61,021 nt of DNA from an uncultured Oscillospiraceae bacterium. Its GTDB lineage: Bacteria; Bacillota; Clostridia; Oscillospirales; Oscillospiraceae. Made by a program: the position numbers and the translations under genes. Positions 31,583 to 38,467 of this stretch are shown here, piece by piece. The notes under the pieces are model-generated. The model saw only the letters and a program-made list of their open reading frames with translations. It was not told the DNA's origin and made no database searches. The first letter of the stretch is position 1. Every line of letters begins with the position of its first letter. The DNA lies in contig CANRFC010000013.1 of NCBI GenBank assembly GCA_947629795.1, positions 1 to 61,021 of the forward strand, read 5' to 3'.

Positions 31583-33484
31583 TTAGAGTTCAGGCATTTC
31601 GCTTCTTTCGGTTCCATCCTCTGCATCATCATAGAGTTCCGCAAAAAGCGCTGCGATTTCCTCCTCTGTGGGCGCTGCGATGTGCGGCCTCTTCCGAATA
31701 ATTTCCTCAAAATAGTGCCGGACAAAGCGGTTAATCTCCTCCTCCTGCTTTTCGCTTTTCAGCAGCCTTCTGAAGAATCCTTTGAAATCCTTTTTCTTAA
31801 TTGAATTCAATTTTTCAATCAGGGCTTTGACTTCCGAGTCCTGAAGCATGTATTCATAAATGAGATTAAGAAGGATCCCATTAAACATTCTGGAAAGAAT
31901 AACGCTGTCATCTTCCCGTATCTGATCGCCGATGACCTTGATTGCGGTTCCCCCTATAAGGCCGCCGGCCAAACCGCCGCATAGTCCAATCGCCGTTCCG
32001 ACTCCCGGCGCTATCGTAGTTCCTGTTGCGGCGGCGATTTTTGCCGCACCAAGAGAAGTCGCCAAGGTGCCTCCTCCGGCTGACGCCATTGATCCGGCAA
32101 GAGAAAGCATATTTTTTGTGTATTGTGCGCCGGAAATTTGCTTTGCAAACATATTGTAAGTGTCTGGGACAGAAAACACAGCAAAAACCGCAACGGAGGT
32201 AACAACGTTGCTACGTAATATTTTGGCCAACTGCTTCGTTGCTGCAGAGCCAGAAATCGCTGCTTTTCCAGACATAGCACGAACGGAATTGACAATATTC
32301 TGCGTAGTTTTAAACCCTAAGGATTTTACCAACTGGGTACTAATGGGAATTAACTGCTTTGTCAAGTTAGTTCTTGCGACCTGGGAGGCGAGAACATGTC
32401 CTAAAAAGGACAGGCCAAACACCTGGATCCCAGCGGTCACGGCCTCATTCAGAGCCTGGTTTTTGTCACCTGTCTGCGTATAACAAATGATATAGGTGGA
32501 TAAGAAGGATATCCCTAAGGCAAAGGAACAATAAACCGCTCCCGTTGCCGCGTCATAAGTAAGGGATTCAATCGTTCCCGGCTTACATAGATTGAGCGCC
32601 TGTTGATAGGTCAATTTTCCCTTGCGAATATAAAGAGCCGCATCATCTGGATTGGAAACCCCGGGAACCTTTCCTTCCAAGATCTTGTTTCTAAATGTGT
32701 TTATCGCTTCAGTGTACATATCAGGGTTGGATGGAACCTCTATCTGCATCGGACTCCCGTCAGGATTAAAATACCGAAACGTTCCCGTTGTTTTGTCAAA
32801 ACAGGATTCTATGCATTTCGCTCCTGTTGCGCAGTATTTGGTTTGGATCCATATTCCATCCACAATGCGGTCCGGGCCATTTTTTGCATTGTCCCGACCA
32901 ACGACTTTGGCGTTCTTTCCCTTGAGTTTATCCATCAAGGTCAAAGCTTCTTCCGCCATCTCACCATGCCCGGTCTTTGTGTTGACTTTTGCAAAATTTG
33001 CGGGAACAACAGATTCAAAATCGGAAAAAACGCCGGTAGATGTCAATATGGCCTCCTTTGTAAATTTTTCTGTCTCGTCTTTATAGAACCGAAAAACATT
33101 AGAAACGACATAACCCGGAGTCGATAGGACAGCGGAGCCTGCATAGAAAATCGTGGTTTTTCTGCTGCCCACCCTAAATTTAAAGTCATCGGGAGATACG
33201 TATTCCCAGTGGATCAAATGGTAGATGCTGTCCCGTTTATCCTTCTTATTCGTACACGCTTCATTATAGCTTTTGACTGTCTCTTTATCGGCTTTGATAA
33301 TCAACGCCTTATCTGTAATAACGAGACCACTGATCCGGTTGGAAAATCTCACATCTGCCCACAAAATTTGATATTCAATGGGAATCGGGAACAACTCCTT
33401 TATTTTTGATACATTCTGCTTTGTAAGCCGAGTAGGACTTTTCCCCAACCGCTTTAGGGTGTTTTGTAAAATAATGTTTTTCAT
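31583..33484 (-). CDS. Large membrane protein with glycine-zipper region, putative effector
   Basis: A 633-residue protein of an uncharacterised but recurrent type. The N-terminal part (to about 140) has a PH-like strand pattern (VRFSNRISGLVITDKALIIK). The middle has GHGEMAEEALTLMDKLKGKN and GPDRIVDGIWIQTKYC, whose D...IQTK spacing resembles a PD-(D/E)XK nuclease core. Hydrophobic and glycine-rich segments follow (ASAGGGTLATSLGAAKIAAA, then PGVGTAIGLCGGLAGGLIGG) and a charged tail. The start is ATG 33484 with GGAGAGGG upstream. It is the second gene after a WYL regulator, 23 nt apart. A toxic or defence effector is a reasonable guess, not more. Confidence 0.72.
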   Translation of the reverse strand: MKNIILQNTLKRLGKSPTRLTKQNVSKIKELFPIPIEYQILWADVRFSNRISGLVITDKALIIKADKETVKSYNEACTNKKDKRDSIYHLIHWEYVSPDDFKFRVGSRKTTIFYAGSAVLSTPGYVVSNVFRFYKDETEKFTKEAILTSTGVFSDFESVVPANFAKVNTKTGHGEMAEEALTLMDKLKGKNAKVVGRDNAKNGPDRIVDGIWIQTKYCATGAKCIESCFDKTTGTFRYFNPDGSPMQIEVPSNPDMYTEAINTFRNKILEGKVPGVSNPDDAALYIRKGKLTYQQALNLCKPGTIESLTYDAATGAVYCSFALGISFLSTYIICYTQTGDKNQALNEAVTAGIQVFGLSFLGHVLASQVARTNLTKQLIPISTQLVKSLGFKTTQNIVNSVRAMSGKAAISGSAATKQLAKILRSNVVTSVAVFAVFSVPDTYNMFAKQISGAQYTKNMLSLAGSMASAGGGTLATSLGAAKIAAATGTTIAPGVGTAIGLCGGLAGGLIGGTAIKVIGDQIREDDSVILSRMFNGILLNLIYEYMLQDSEVKALIEKLNSIKKKDFKGFFRRLLKSEKQEEEINRFVRHYFEEIIRKRPHIAAPTEEEIAALFAELYDDAEDGTERSEMPEL

Positions 33485-33507
33485 GAAAATACCCTCTCCA
33501 AAACTGC

Positions 33508-34443
33508 TTAGATATTTATGATATACTCCCCCTGGCTGCGCAGCCACATTTCGATGCCTTTGCCGAAGACCTCGGCTTCTACGTCCCAGCCGGCGGGGTC
33601 CTCCTTGACCACCCGCGCCGTGGGAAGGCGGTCCAGAACGGCTTCCAGGGACGGGCCGGTGTAGCGGAACCTGATCTTCTCCAGCCTGCCGCCGTACATG
33701 AACTGCACCCGTTTTCGGAACTCCCCTTCCTCAAAGCGGTCCGAGTAGGGCACCCGGAAACGCTCGTCCAGCACCTTGAAGGAGCGGATGCGGTCGATGC
33801 GGTAGATGGTGGGAAAGCGGTCGTCTGGCGCTTCAAATTCTGTCCGGTCCACGTCCCGGAGAAAGGCCGTTAAGTAAAAATAGTACTCGGAGAACATGAT
33901 CCCCACCGGTTCCACTCGCCGTTTGACCGACTTGGGTTCTTTCATCCGTTCATACTCGATCTCCATGACCCGGTGCTCCTGGATGGCTTGTCCGATGTCC
34001 CACAGCCCGTCCAGGATGGGCTTCCCGTGATGGGGCTCGATGTAGTGGAATTTTTCGTTGGCGATGAGGGCGCTGACCGCCGCCTTGTTCTGTTCCGGCA
34101 CGCAGCAGCAGAGAAGCTTGTCCAAAATGGGCAGCATCTCGTCCTTCCGCATGGAGCGGCTTTCCAGCAGAATTTTGCACACGGCCAGGATCTCGCTGTT
34201 GCTCAACTTCTGGGGTGTGGCATCGATCAGCCGGAAGCCCTTGGTAGCAGGGTCATAGACTACATCCTGACTGAGGCCCTGCTCAGCAAAAAAACAGCGC
34301 AGGGCCTCCATGTCACGCTGGATGCTCCGCTGCGTGACATGGAAGCGCTGCGCCAATTCTTTTTTGGAGAGGACCTCGCCACCCACCAGCCGGGAATAAA
34401 TCTGCAACAGCCGGTCCGATTTGCCTGCGGGGAGATCGGCCAT
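33508..34443 (-). CDS. WYL-domain transcriptional regulator
   Basis: A 311-residue regulator: N-terminal HTH (LLQIYSRLVGGEVLSKKELA then HVTQRSIQRDMEALRCFF), WYL domain (about 140-215, with the core EPVGIMFSEYYFYLTAFL) and a C-terminal WCX-type extension. WYL proteins sense nucleotides or DNA damage signals, and several (BrxR, CapW) repress phage-defence operons. GGAGGAG lies 7 nt before the ATG at 34443. A 26-bp palindrome between promoter and gene suggests autorepression of this gene and the membrane-protein gene behind it. Confidence 0.92.
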   Translation of the reverse strand: MADLPAGKSDRLLQIYSRLVGGEVLSKKELAQRFHVTQRSIQRDMEALRCFFAEQGLSQDVVYDPATKGFRLIDATPQKLSNSEILAVCKILLESRSMRKDEMLPILDKLLCCCVPEQNKAAVSALIANEKFHYIEPHHGKPILDGLWDIGQAIQEHRVMEIEYERMKEPKSVKRRVEPVGIMFSEYYFYLTAFLRDVDRTEFEAPDDRFPTIYRIDRIRSFKVLDERFRVPYSDRFEEGEFRKRVQFMYGGRLEKIRFRYTGPSLEAVLDRLPTARVVKEDPAGWDVEAEVFGKGIEMWLRSQGEYIINI

Positions 34444-34461
34444 GTGAACTCCTCCTTGGCG

Positions 34462-34487
34462 TTATATGTGCTTTCAAGCACATATAA
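34462..34487 (-). promoter_or_regulatory. Operator palindrome of the WYL operon
   Basis: TTATATGTGCTT-TC-AAGCACATATAA: perfect 12-bp arms with a 2-nt centre, 19 nt upstream of the WYL start and just downstream of the promoter's expected start of transcription. Confidence 0.82.
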
Positions 34488-34500
34488 CTAACTCAAAAAT

Positions 34501-34529
34501 ATAATAATATATTTAACTGCTCATGTCAA
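34501..34529 (-). promoter_or_regulatory. Promoter of the WYL operon
   Basis: Minus-strand TTGACA (34529-34524), 17-nt spacer, TATTAT (34506-34501). The divergent XRE gene starts 48 nt away, so its control region overlaps. Confidence 0.8.
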
Positions 34530-34576
34530 TTATTGCCGGGATTCGATACCATAGAGAGGTATCGGAGGGATGCCTT

Positions 34577-34813
34577 GTGAAGCAGGTCCATGTGGAAAAA
34601 TACCGTCAGATCGGGCTGAAAATCGCTTACTACCGGAAGCTCCGGGGGCTGACCCAGGAGGAGCTGGCCGAGCGGGTGGGGCTGACCCCTGCCTTCATCG
34701 GTCACTTGGAGGCCCCCAACATCATGAAGGCCCTGTCCCTGGACGCCCTTTTTGATATTGCGGAGGCTCTGGACGTGCCGCCCCGGAAATTCCTGGATTT
34801 CGACGAGGATTGA
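34577..34813 (+). CDS. Small XRE-family HTH regulator
   Basis: A 78-residue stand-alone helix-turn-helix protein: GLKIAYYRKLRGLTQEELAE, then GLTPAFIGHLEAPN and LDALFDIAEALDVPPRKFLD. The GTG at 34577 has GGAGGG 7 nt upstream and is preferred to the upstream ATG at 34523, which lacks a site and lies in the divergent promoter. It is divergent from the WYL operon and may take part in its control. Confidence 0.82.
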   Translation: MKQVHVEKYRQIGLKIAYYRKLRGLTQEELAERVGLTPAFIGHLEAPNIMKALSLDALFDIAEALDVPPRKFLDFDED

Positions 34814-34875
34814 CTCTTTTTAGTATTGTATCATAAAACGATGGACAACAACTGTCCATCTGATAAATATTGTGA

Positions 34876-34913
34876 AAAAGAGTCTTGGGAAATTTTCCTC
34901 CCGAGACTCTTTA
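34876..34913. terminator. Hairpin between convergent XRE and hypothetical genes
   Basis: AGAGTCT-GGGA pairs with TCCC-AGACTCT, with A- and T-rich flanks; bidirectional. Confidence 0.78.
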
Positions 34914-34942
34914 TATAGAAAATAGAGAATGAGGGTAAGCAG

Positions 34943-35695
34943 TCATTCATCAAGAATATTGTCTTGAGGCTCCTGCTGTTTTTCAATTGACACAATATCC
35001 CCATTTGCTTTGGCAACTACTATATATTCGTCATCCTTTATTGTGCGCACATTTATAGTATGTTTACCTTGTGACAAAGGGCTGATACCGATAATCTGAA
35101 AATAAAACGGATCGATATTCATCAGCTTGGCCAGATTTTTGTGGAATTTCCTCGGAGAAAAAATAATGGGGGCATCCTTACCGTTTGCAGGTGATCTTTT
35201 CAAAATTTTATTTCGTAGAAAAGACCGGATATCCTTGACTCGGTCCCAGAGCCATCCTCCAATAAAAATCATTTCAATTGGATGCCCTGTAACCCATTGC
35301 AATACGGTTTCACCGAAACCGCTGGCACCGCATTCATACCTGCTGTATATATACGCCAGTTCATTTTTATCGCGTATCAATACCTCTTCGTTGTTTTCAC
35401 TCTCGACACTGATTACACATTTGTCGGGCAAACTGATTTGAGGCTCCTCATTTGCGGTGGGGATACACTTAAGCTTTGATATTACATATTCAGAAGGAAT
35501 AAAAAAGCAGGAAAAATCTACAAAAGACAGTGCAATACCTTCTATGACATATACACTAAATCCCTCACAAACTTCTAAGAGATCCACAACTTCTGTCGCC
35601 GTCAGTGTTGTCCTCAGCAAGATGGAGTATTTATGCGTTTTAAGGCCGGTGATACGATCTTCCTCATAGACATTAAATACAATCTTATTACTCAT
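34943..35695 (-). CDS. Hypothetical protein, 250 aa
   Basis: Starts MSNKIVFNVYEEDRITGLKT at the ATG 35695, with GAGGTG 4-5 nt upstream; an ATG at 35707 is in frame but has no site. It has a beta-rich N-terminal half with SVYVIEGIALSFVDFSCFF, a single hydrophobic patch HPIEMIFIGGWLWDRVKDI at about 140, and a C-terminal region ending QEPQDNILDE. AT-rich codon use. It is the last gene before the element's right end. No family recognised. Confidence 0.65.
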   Translation of the reverse strand: MSNKIVFNVYEEDRITGLKTHKYSILLRTTLTATEVVDLLEVCEGFSVYVIEGIALSFVDFSCFFIPSEYVISKLKCIPTANEEPQISLPDKCVISVESENNEEVLIRDKNELAYIYSRYECGASGFGETVLQWVTGHPIEMIFIGGWLWDRVKDIRSFLRNKILKRSPANGKDAPIIFSPRKFHKNLAKLMNIDPFYFQIIGISPLSQGKHTINVRTIKDDEYIVVAKANGDIVSIEKQQEPQDNILDE

Positions 35696-35889
35696 TCTAC
35701 ACCTCACTTTTACATGATCATTTTTTCACAAGTTGGATGTTTATAGAAATTATATCAGCTTTTCGTAAGGACAGCAATACATTATTTCCATAACAGCAAA
35801 CTTAGGCATATGAGACACCTTAAGTGGAGAACAGTGAAGAACCATAAAAAGTGATTGCAAAGAAAAGTGACCTATGTTATCCTATCCTC

Positions 35890-35930
35890 AGCGAGACAGA
35901 AGAGGATCCCCCTCTCCTGTCTCGCTCTTT
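35890..35930 (+). terminator. Hairpin near the right end of the element
   Basis: AGCGAGACAG pairs with CTGTCTCGCT, followed on the plus strand by CTTTTCC. It ends just before the att arm and would stop transcription leaving the element. The rest of 35696-35934 is AT-rich with no gene. Confidence 0.78.
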
Positions 35931-35934
35931 TCCT

Positions 35935-35970
35935 ATAGCTATACCGCTAACGCCCCAGGTACCGCATTGG
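35935..35970. other. Element-dpaA junction, att site on the dpaA 5' side
   Basis: A 23-bp element arm (35935-35957, ATAGCTATACCGCTAACGCC...), core GG (35958-35959), then host dpaA sequence TACCGCATTGG. Inverted with respect to the arm at 14621-14643, with 21 of 23 positions matching. Confidence 0.88.
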
Positions 35971-36340
35971 CTACCGCCAGCTCCTCCCGGTGGAAGTAGT
36001 CCACCAGCTCCACCCCCCTGGCCTGGGCCAGGGCCCGGAGCTCCTGCCCCGCCCGACCGGCGCACAGGAGCTGCCCCGGGACCATGGCGTCGATCACCTG
36101 AGAAAGGGGCAGAGGCGCCCCGGCCAGAGGGGCGTTCACATTTTCCCCGTCGGCGGCGGGAAGGGGCAGGATGACGCACTCCGCCTCCCTCAGGCCCTTC
36201 AGATCGGTCTCGGTCACCGCGCCTGGGACCGGGTCCCCCAGGGCAAAGGTATGTACCCCGTGGCCCTCCTCGGCCAGAGCCTGGGCCAGGGCGGCGAACC
36301 GGGGGTCGCCCCCCACCACCCAGAACAGCACTTGTCGCAT
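35958..36340 (-). CDS. dpaA: Dipicolinate synthase subunit A, 5' part of a split gene
   Basis: The N-terminal 127 residues of DpaA plus two bases of the next proline codon (MRQVLFWVVGGDPRFAALAQ ... VDYFHREELAVANAV). GGAGGG lies about 9 nt before the ATG at 36340. In the inserted state the frame runs five codons into the element (GALAV) and stops at 35939, giving a 133-residue truncated product without the NAD(P)-binding half. Joined to 14618-14141 at the CC core it gives the full 286-residue protein. A sigma-K-like promoter lies just upstream. Confidence 0.93.
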
Positions 36341-36367
36341 AGGCTTCCCTCCATTTCTTGCTGGGCC

Positions 36368-36393
36368 ATCCTATGCCGGCGGGAAAAAAGGGT
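36368..36393 (-). promoter_or_regulatory. Sigma-K-like promoter of dpaA
   Basis: Minus-strand AC (36393-36392), 16-nt spacer, CATAGGAT (36375-36368), preceded by G. This fits the mother-cell sigma-K pattern AC, N16-17, gCATAnnnT, and lies 28 nt before the dpaA start. It agrees with the known sigma-K control of the B. subtilis dpa (spoVF) operon. Confidence 0.55.
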
Positions 36394-36475
36394 GCGCGCG
36401 CCTTGCCAAAGCCGGAAAAGGCTGATATACTGACAAAAAAGCCCCGGCAGCCCGGGGCGGGAAGGATGGACGAGC

Positions 36476-37264
36476 ATGGAATATACGGTCAGGAACGCCG
36501 CCCTTTCGCTGACGGTCTCCACCATGGGGGCGGAGGCCCGCCGCCTCACCACCGCCGGCGGCGAAGAGCTCCTCTGGAATGCCGACCCCGCCCAGTGGGG
36601 CCGCTGCGCCCCCATGTGCTGCCCCTACTGCGGCAAGGTGGAGGAGGGCTGGTACGAGTACACGGGAAAACGCCGGCAGGCCAAGGCCCAGCACGGCTTT
36701 GTCCGGGACCTGGAGCATGCCCTGACGGCCCGGACCCCTGAGAGCCTGACCTTCCGCCTGGACTGGCCGGGGGAGGAGGACACCTGGCCCTGGGCCTTCA
36801 CAGTGGAGACTGTCCACACCCTGACATCCGACGGCCTGGACACCGCTGCCACAGTGACCAACCGCGCCAAGGAGCCCATGCCCCTCCAGTTCGGCTTCCA
36901 CCCCGCCTTCCGCTGTCCCTTCCTGCCCGGGGGCGAGGTCACCGACTACCTGGTCCGCTTCGAGAGCGGCCGGGTCATCGATCTGACCCTTGACCTCTTT
37001 GACAACGACTCCATCCGCTACACCGGCGTGGGAGCCTGGGCCCGCCTGGAGCATCGCTCCACCGGAAAGTACATCCAGCTGGACACCGCCGGCTACCCCA
37101 ACGTGCTGCTGTGGAGCAAGCCTGGCATCCCCGGCTTCGTGTGCATCGAGCCCTGGCAGGGCTACCCCGACGGGGAGCACGACCTCTTCCGGCGGATGGG
37201 GGCGCTCTCCCTGGCCCCCGGCGAGAGCCGCACCTGGCACCAGCGGGTGCATCTGAGCCTGTAA
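36476..37264 (+). CDS. Aldose 1-epimerase family protein (LacX-like)
   Basis: A 262-residue galactose-mutarotase-fold protein. It has LSLTVSTMGAEARRLTTAGG near the start, AQHGFVRD at about 72 and LQFGFHPAFRCP (about 138-149), the positions of the catalytic histidines in the family, and GFVCIEPWQGYPD late (LacX-type members end like this). It probably interconverts sugar anomers in the cytoplasm; the substrate is unknown. The start ATG at 36476 has GGAAGG upstream. It is divergent from dpaA. Confidence 0.88.
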   Translation: MEYTVRNAALSLTVSTMGAEARRLTTAGGEELLWNADPAQWGRCAPMCCPYCGKVEEGWYEYTGKRRQAKAQHGFVRDLEHALTARTPESLTFRLDWPGEEDTWPWAFTVETVHTLTSDGLDTAATVTNRAKEPMPLQFGFHPAFRCPFLPGGEVTDYLVRFESGRVIDLTLDLFDNDSIRYTGVGAWARLEHRSTGKYIQLDTAGYPNVLLWSKPGIPGFVCIEPWQGYPDGEHDLFRRMGALSLAPGESRTWHQRVHLSL

Positions 37265-37281
37265 GAGACCTAATATGAAAA

Positions 37282-37316
37282 ACAACAGGTCATCCCCCAA
37301 GGGGATGGCCTGTTGT
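37282..37316. terminator. Bidirectional terminator between convergent genes
   Basis: ACAACAGG-CATCCCC pairs with GGGGATG-CCTGTTGT, between the epimerase-like gene and asnA. Confidence 0.88.
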
Positions 37317-37333
37317 CTTGTGAAGACGGAGCC

Positions 37334-38347
37334 TCAGAGCAGAATGACCCCCGCGTCCTGGCAGGCGTTCAGGGTGTCCTCGTCCCAGATGCCGGCCTGG
37401 ACCTCGCCGATGTGGGCCCGGCCCAGCAGGTACATGCACAGCCGGGACTGGCCGATGCCGCCGCCGATGGTGAGGGGGAGCTTGCCGGCGAGGAGGAGCT
37501 GGTGGAACTGGAGCTTCCGCCGCTCATCGTGGCCCGAGGCGGTGAGCTGCTTGTCCAGGGACTCAGGGGAGACCCGGATGCCCATGGAGGAGAGCTCAAA
37601 GGCGCAGCCCAGGACCTCATTCCACACCAGCAGATCGCCGTTGAGTGCCCAGTCGTCGTAGTCGGGGGCCCGGCCGTCGTGGGGCTTGCCCGACCTGAGG
37701 GGGGCGCCGATGCCCATGAGGAAGGTGAGGGGATGGTCCTTCACCCAGGCGTTCTCCCGCTCCTTGGGGGTCTTGTCCGGCCAGCGCTCCTCCAGCTCCA
37801 GGGCGGTGACGAAGCTGACGGTGTCGTCCACCCGGGGCAGCTTATGGAGCACGGGGAAGGCGGCGCAGAGGGTGACCTGGGTCTCCCGGAGGGCCTGGGC
37901 AATATCCTCCACCGTGCGGCGGAGGTAGTCCAACGTGCGGTCCCGGGGGGCGATGACCTTCTCCCAATCCCACTGGTCCACATAGACCGAGTGGAGGTTG
38001 TCCAGCTCCTCATCCCGGCGGATGGCGTTCATGTCGGTGTAGAGCCCCTCTCCCACCGAGAAGTGGTAGCGGTAGAGGGCCATGCGCTTCCATTTCGCCA
38101 GGGAGTGGACCACCTGGGCGTCCTTGGCGGCGCAGGGCACGTCGAAGGACACCGGCCGCTCCACGCCGTTGAGGTCGTCGTTGAGGCCGGTGGAGGCCTC
38201 CACGAACAGGGGAGCGGAGACCCGGCGGAGATTCAGGGCCCCGGCCAGGGTGTCCTCGAAGACCCGCTTGAGCAGGCCGATGGCCTTCTGGGTGTCGTAG
38301 AGATTGAGAGAGGGGGCGTACCCCTGGGGAATGACGGTGTGAGACAT
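37334..38347 (-). CDS. asnA: Aspartate--ammonia ligase
   Basis: Makes asparagine from aspartate, ammonia and ATP in the cytoplasm. The 337-residue length is standard for AsnA, and the class-II-synthetase-like blocks are visible: APLFVEASTGLNDDLNGVER, HSVYVDQWDWEKVI and the C-terminal LPLTIGGGIGQSRLCMYLL. GGAG lies 9 nt upstream of the ATG at 38347, and a good promoter is at 38380-38408. Monocistronic. Confidence 0.97.
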   Translation of the reverse strand: MSHTVIPQGYAPSLNLYDTQKAIGLLKRVFEDTLAGALNLRRVSAPLFVEASTGLNDDLNGVERPVSFDVPCAAKDAQVVHSLAKWKRMALYRYHFSVGEGLYTDMNAIRRDEELDNLHSVYVDQWDWEKVIAPRDRTLDYLRRTVEDIAQALRETQVTLCAAFPVLHKLPRVDDTVSFVTALELEERWPDKTPKERENAWVKDHPLTFLMGIGAPLRSGKPHDGRAPDYDDWALNGDLLVWNEVLGCAFELSSMGIRVSPESLDKQLTASGHDERRKLQFHQLLLAGKLPLTIGGGIGQSRLCMYLLGRAHIGEVQAGIWDEDTLNACQDAGVILL

Positions 38348-38379
38348 GGCGAGGGCTCCTTTTTCCTGGATTTTCCCCC

Positions 38380-38408
38380 ATTATACGGTTTCGGGGGGAA
38401 AAAGACAA
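38380..38408 (-). promoter_or_regulatory. Promoter of asnA
   Basis: Minus-strand TTGTCT (38408-38403), 17-nt spacer, TATAAT (38385-38380). The divergent 5'-nucleotidase gene has an extended -10 TGGTATGAT a little downstream on the plus strand. Confidence 0.7.
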
Positions 38409-38467
38409 GACAAAAAGGGAAAAACATGGTATGATATTCCCACTGAATGATAGCAGGAGGCGAGCGT

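Larger units (their letters stand above)
14619..35959. mobile_element. 21.3 kb serine-recombinase element interrupting dpaA (skin-like intervening element)
   Basis: The element is bounded by inverted 23-bp arms and a shared CC core, and both boundaries lie within dpaA. It encodes an intact 532-residue serine recombinase (28134-29732), a metabolic cargo, two candidate defence modules and several broken mobile-element genes. The DNA is visibly AT-richer and more gappy than the flanks. No phage structural genes, relaxase or conjugation genes were found, so it is not an obvious prophage or ICE. Precise excision would rebuild dpaA and restore co-transcription with dpaB. A third att-like site at 23567-23614 next to a decayed recombinase suggests a composite origin. 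Confidence 0.88.

Noticed and set aside
14619-35959. Element as a prophage or conjugative element
   Set aside because: I find no terminase, capsid, tail, lysis, relaxase, coupling protein or type IV secretion genes; only recombinase and cargo are visible.
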